Source of the DNA: a virus
IMG/VR virus record: IMGVR_UViG_3300008451_000420
Coordinates: 1-25,137 of that record
Reading direction: 5' to 3' (one strand)
DNA: 25,137 bases
The notes under the pieces are model-generated. The model worked only from the letters and a program-made list of their open reading frames with translations, ran no database searches and had not been told where the DNA came from. A program made the position numbers and the translations under genes. This document shows positions 22,323-25,137 of the stretch, piece by piece (the stretch's first letter is position 1; every line of letters starts with the position of its first letter).

Positions 22323-22967
22323 ATGAAAACATTCAATGATATTACCCTCAAGCAATACAAACAGTATATGCTTTTGGAAGACAAATCTAATGCAGTTGAG
22401 GTAGTTAAAATCTTGATTGATAATTGGAAGAATAAAACTAATGATCAAATTAAGGATGAGATTGACCACCTAAACAACAGTGAGTTGTCTAGTATTCTGT
22501 TCGCTATTATTGAAATCAATGGTAAGTTGTACGGATTGAACAAAAAGAAGTTATCTTTTGGTGAGTTTATTGACCTACAAACCCTTATGGATGGTAATAA
22601 CTTCTGGGATAGAGTAGAACACATCTTAGAAATCTACTATAGACCTATTCAAAAGATTAGTTGGTTGCATAGACAATACTTTAAGATTGGTATGTGGTTG
22701 TACAAAAAAGCAAACACTGCTAAGAGTGAGAAATTAAAGAAAAAGTACTTATCAAGTGCAAGTGAGATTATTACCAAACTAAAATATACCCTTGAGGAGT
22801 ACAACCCTGAAGAGAATAGTATTTCAGAGCAACTTTTATCTATGAAAATGGGTAATTTGTATGGCACAACGCTTTTTTTTTGGACTCTTATAGCCAACTA
22901 CTCAGCAACAACCCTAAGCTCTTTACAGGAGGAGATGAACAACAACAAGACAAAAGTGCAGGAATGA
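22323..22967 (+). CDS. Tail assembly chaperone-like protein (upstream part)
   Basis: A 214-residue helical protein starting MKTFNDITLKQYKQYMLLED. The middle (KKLSFGEFIDLQTLMD, then VEHILEIYYRPIQK, about 78-108) follows a layout I know from Bacteroidetes phage proteins thought to act as tail assembly chaperones (functional analogues of lambda gpG). It ends in TGA, which overlaps a second start (ATGA). Nine Ts at 22873-22881 make a T-TTT-TTT slip site in the reading frame at residues 185-186. If ribosomes slip by -1 there, a 267-residue fusion results. Presence before the fibre gene suits tail assembly. Assignment is by pattern. Confidence 0.6.
   Translation: MKTFNDITLKQYKQYMLLEDKSNAVEVVKILIDNWKNKTNDQIKDEIDHLNNSELSSILFAIIEINGKLYGLNKKKLSFGEFIDLQTLMDGNNFWDRVEHILEIYYRPIQKISWLHRQYFKIGMWLYKKANTAKSEKLKKKYLSSASEIITKLKYTLEEYNPEENSISEQLLSMKMGNLYGTTLFFWTLIANYSATTLSSLQEEMNNNKTKVQE
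22873..22881 (+). other. Poly-T slip site, possible -1 frameshift
   Basis: In the frame of the upstream gene the bases read CTT TTT TTT TGG, so T-TTT-TTT (22874-22880) satisfies the slippery heptamer rule. After a -1 shift the frame is open to 23125. The -1 frame is open only from about 22856, so the two frames overlap by about 110 bases. Confidence 0.45.
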
Positions 22968-23125
22968 CATTTAGATATGATTATGCTGCATCTTGGGGGT
23001 GGTTTCACACTCTAAATATCTTTGCTGAGAAGAAAGTATGGATGCACGATACTATTCTTAAGATGGATGCACAACATATCCTCACTCAACTCACCTACTT
23101 AATTGATGAAAGTAAAAATTCATAA
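22964..23125 (+). CDS. Tail chaperone-like second part (53 residues from ATG)
   Basis: The frame is open from about 22856 to 23125 but has no ATG before 22964, where ATGA overlaps the stop of the gene before it. From there it encodes 53 residues with DYAASWGWFHTLNIFAEK and DAQHILTQLTYLIDE, a pattern known from the second chaperone half in Bacteroidetes phages. It may be made by reinitiation at ATGA as a separate small protein, or as the tail of a -1 frameshift fusion that would add 28 residues (LDSYSQLLSNNPKLF...) in between. The homologue pattern cannot settle which. It precedes the fibre gene by 24 bases. Confidence 0.6.
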   Translation: MTFRYDYAASWGWFHTLNIFAEKKVWMHDTILKMDAQHILTQLTYLIDESKNS

Positions 23126-23128
23126 TAC

Positions 23129-23144
23129 CTATTTTAAAATAAAA
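23129..23144 (+). promoter_or_regulatory. A/T leader element, copy 3
   Basis: CTATTTTAAAATAAAA lies 21 bases before the ATG of the fibre gene and is the same as the copy ahead of the protease gene. Confidence 0.45.
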
Positions 23145-23149
23145 TTGTA

Positions 23150-24994
23150 ATGAGAGCAACAATATTAAACATATCAAACAATATTCTAGAGATTTGCAAA
23201 TCTCACCTTTTGGTTGAGTACGTATTCTCTGGTAGTATTGATAAACTTGATGATAAAGTTGATTTTAAAGGTAGAACTGCTTGGTTAACTGTACAAAGTA
23301 TTGGATTAGAGGAAGGTAAAAAGGTAGTAAGATTCAATCTTATTATGCTTGACAAGGAAAACTCTGATAGAAGTAATGAACTTCAGATCCAATCAGATTG
23401 TAGCCAAATTTTGATTGATATTGCAGGTAGGTTAAATCAACTTCCACTTAATAATAGCTGGTTAGATATTACCACTGCTGATATTGAACCTTTTATTGAG
23501 AAACACAATGGGTATCTTGCAGGTGCTACTATGACATTTGACTATGTATCACTTGAAGATTATGATACTTGTAATGCTCCATTTGATGGTTCTACACCAA
23601 CAGATAGTGATGAATATATTACCTACATCAATAGATATCTTACTTGTGAAACATTAGCAGCTTGTCCTACTATTATTCAAATCCAAGAAGATATTGCTGC
23701 TATTACAGGTGGTACTGGTGGACTTACTTGTGCAACATTAGGTGATTGTGAAACTATTCAAGATATTCTTACTGCACTAGCTAATATTGACTTAGCTATT
23801 GAGGGATTAGAAGATTCAATTGAAGGTTTAGTACCATACACTGGTGCTACACAAAATGTTGATTTAGGTGAGTTTGATCTTAAAGCAGGTCAGTTTACTT
23901 TAGATACCTCTCCAACAGGTACTGCAGTGGTGGGAACAACTAGATGGAATGATACTATTGGAAGTACAGAAACTACTTTAAAAGGTGGTTCTGTTATTCT
24001 TAAGAATGGTGTTGATTTGGTTACAAGAGTAGTGAACAAAGTATCTCCTAATGCTACATTACTTAGATCTCAATATAGAGCTGTTCGTGTTACTGGTGCA
24101 CAAGGTCAAAGATTAGCTGTTGCTTATGCACAAGCTAATAATGATACTAACTCTGCTGATACAATTGGTTTAGTTTGTGAGGATATTGATACTAACCAAG
24201 AAGGTTTCATCATTACAGTAGGACAATTTGAAGGTATCAACACTACGGGAAGTTTGCAGGGTGAAACGTGGAATGATGGAGATGTAATCTATTTATCACC
24301 TACCACACCTGGTGGACTTACAAAGGTAAAACCAACTGGATTTACAGGACATATTGTTGTTATTGGATATGTTGAGTATGCACACGCAAACAACGGTAAG
24401 TTGTATGTAAAAATTATGAATGGTTGGGAGTTGGAAGAACTTCACGATGTAGGAATCAGTGGTGTTACAAATGGTCAAGCTTTAGTTTATAATAGTAGTA
24501 ATGGACTTTGGCAAAATGGTGTACCAACTATTCCAACTTTAACTTATTTACAAGCAGGATTACCTTATGTGGTATATAATTCCTCTGCAGCTACCACAAT
24601 ACCTACTACTATAGATTTTACAATCAATACATCTTTACTTAGAAATGGTAGTACTATTATCTTACAAGGATATATTTCGAGAGCATCAGGATCAGGTACA
24701 GCAACTTTTAGCTGGACTGCAAATTCAAATGCTAATACAGCATCTCAAAGCTTTACATCAACAACACAATATGGTATTCAATTCTATTGGACTGCTAAGT
24801 ATATATCAGGTACAACTAGTTTGAGATTCTTCAGAACTCCTACCTCATCTTTCCAAAACAATACTTCAGTCACTCCTCCTTTCTTTGATGTAGCAGCATC
24901 TAGTGGTATATTCACTATAAACTTTAGAGCAACTGTTACATCAGGATCTATGACTGGAGCAACTGAAAACTTAACATCTACAATTATCTACTAA
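23150..24994 (+). CDS. Tail fibre / receptor-binding-type protein
   Basis: The 614-residue protein has an N-terminal domain (about 1-150, MRATILNISNNILEICKSHL..., with RTAWLTVQSIGLEEGKK) that is probably the attachment part to the baseplate. A Cys-containing linker follows (TCETLAACPTIIQIQEDIAA and TCATLGDCETIQDILTAL, a short repeat, about 163-215), then a helix and VPYTGATQNVDLG (about 228-240), a sequence common in phage fibre shafts. The C-terminal half is Thr/Ser/Asn-rich and beta-structured, with GWELEELHDVGISGVTNGQA, ending in a distinct domain (about 470-614) likely to be the tip. It would bind a host surface glycan or protein. Confidence 0.7.
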   Translation: MRATILNISNNILEICKSHLLVEYVFSGSIDKLDDKVDFKGRTAWLTVQSIGLEEGKKVVRFNLIMLDKENSDRSNELQIQSDCSQILIDIAGRLNQLPLNNSWLDITTADIEPFIEKHNGYLAGATMTFDYVSLEDYDTCNAPFDGSTPTDSDEYITYINRYLTCETLAACPTIIQIQEDIAAITGGTGGLTCATLGDCETIQDILTALANIDLAIEGLEDSIEGLVPYTGATQNVDLGEFDLKAGQFTLDTSPTGTAVVGTTRWNDTIGSTETTLKGGSVILKNGVDLVTRVVNKVSPNATLLRSQYRAVRVTGAQGQRLAVAYAQANNDTNSADTIGLVCEDIDTNQEGFIITVGQFEGINTTGSLQGETWNDGDVIYLSPTTPGGLTKVKPTGFTGHIVVIGYVEYAHANNGKLYVKIMNGWELEELHDVGISGVTNGQALVYNSSNGLWQNGVPTIPTLTYLQAGLPYVVYNSSAATTIPTTIDFTINTSLLRNGSTIILQGYISRASGSGTATFSWTANSNANTASQSFTSTTQYGIQFYWTAKYISGTTSLRFFRTPTSSFQNNTSVTPPFFDVAASSGIFTINFRATVTSGSMTGATENLTSTIIY

Positions 24995-24995
24995 T

Positions 24996-25124
24996 ATGAA
25001 ATACTTATACTGGATACAAGAAAATGGACAGGTAGTAGTATACTACTCTGATACATTACCTCAAACCTACTACAGATTGTTTGAGTTGGGTGAGGATGAA
25101 AATTATTGGGAGATTTTTAACTAA
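24996..25124 (+). CDS. 42-residue hypothetical protein
   Basis: A short frame MKYLYWIQENGQVVVYYSD... starts one base after the fibre stop and ends at TAA. It is rich in Tyr and Trp (YWIQ, VVYY, QTYYRLFELGEDENYWEIFN), with a beta-hairpin look and no signal or membrane segment. Its place behind the fibre gene, in line with the other tail genes, suggests it is translated, possibly a small chaperone or cap of the fibre. No family is recognised. Confidence 0.55.
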   Translation: MKYLYWIQENGQVVVYYSDTLPQTYYRLFELGEDENYWEIFN

Positions 25125-25130
25125 TAATCA

Positions 25131-25137
25131 ATGGCTT
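25131..25137 (+). CDS. Start of the next gene, cut by window edge
   Basis: ATGGCT begins 6 bases after the previous stop, in an A/T-rich leader. Only the first two codons are visible, so nothing can be said of the product. Confidence 0.3.

Overview
This window is a stretch of a tailed double-stranded DNA phage genome, probably a siphovirus of a Bacteroidetes host. The evidence for a phage is a complete set of virion and packaging genes: terminase small and large subunits, portal, XkdF-type protease, scaffold, major capsid protein, tail tube, tape measure, distal tail, hub and fibre proteins. The evidence for the host is indirect. The DNA is AT-rich, most start codons lack a Shine-Dalgarno sequence and follow A/T-rich leaders, and several intergenic spots match the Bacteroidetes promoter form TTTG-N19-21-TAnnTTTG. 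Nearly all genes end in TAA. I see no tRNA, CRISPR array, integrase, insertion sequence or replication gene.

Layout. From 1 to 7.8 kb there is a tail block: a gp10-like completion protein (cut by the window edge), a distal-tail-like protein, a very large hub-like protein, a small Cys-rich protein and the tape measure. From 7.8 to 10.7 kb lies the head block: protease, scaffold and major capsid protein. From 10.8 to 14.0 kb come the tail tube, a small beta-rich protein, portal, head-tail connector and holin. Strong terminators separate capsid, tail tube and the portal group, so these are dosed separately.

From 14.0 to 15.9 kb the minus strand is used. A lysis group (a DUF5675-type candidate lysin, a candidate one-piece spanin and a small CxxC protein) ends at a terminator. 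A good Bacteroidetes-type promoter then faces about 560 nt with no convincing gene but many perfect helices, which I interpret as a large structured non-coding RNA. It is followed by a 48-residue zinc-ribbon gene.

From 15.9 to 20.5 kb a plus-strand operon starts at overlapping divergent promoters. It encodes two small proteins (one membrane), a PD-(D/E)XK nuclease, a methyltransferase, a glycosyltransferase, a sigma-like factor, a second nuclease-like protein and a lipoprotein, ending at a strong terminator. From 20.6 kb to the end come the terminase subunits, a tail-chaperone-like pair with a poly-T slip site or an ATGA junction, a large fibre-like protein and a 42-residue gene.

The best candidates for something undescribed are the large RNA at about 14.18-14.74 kb, the chaperone overlap at 22.87-22.97 kb, the one-piece spanin, and the structured RNA just upstream of the scaffold-capsid operon.
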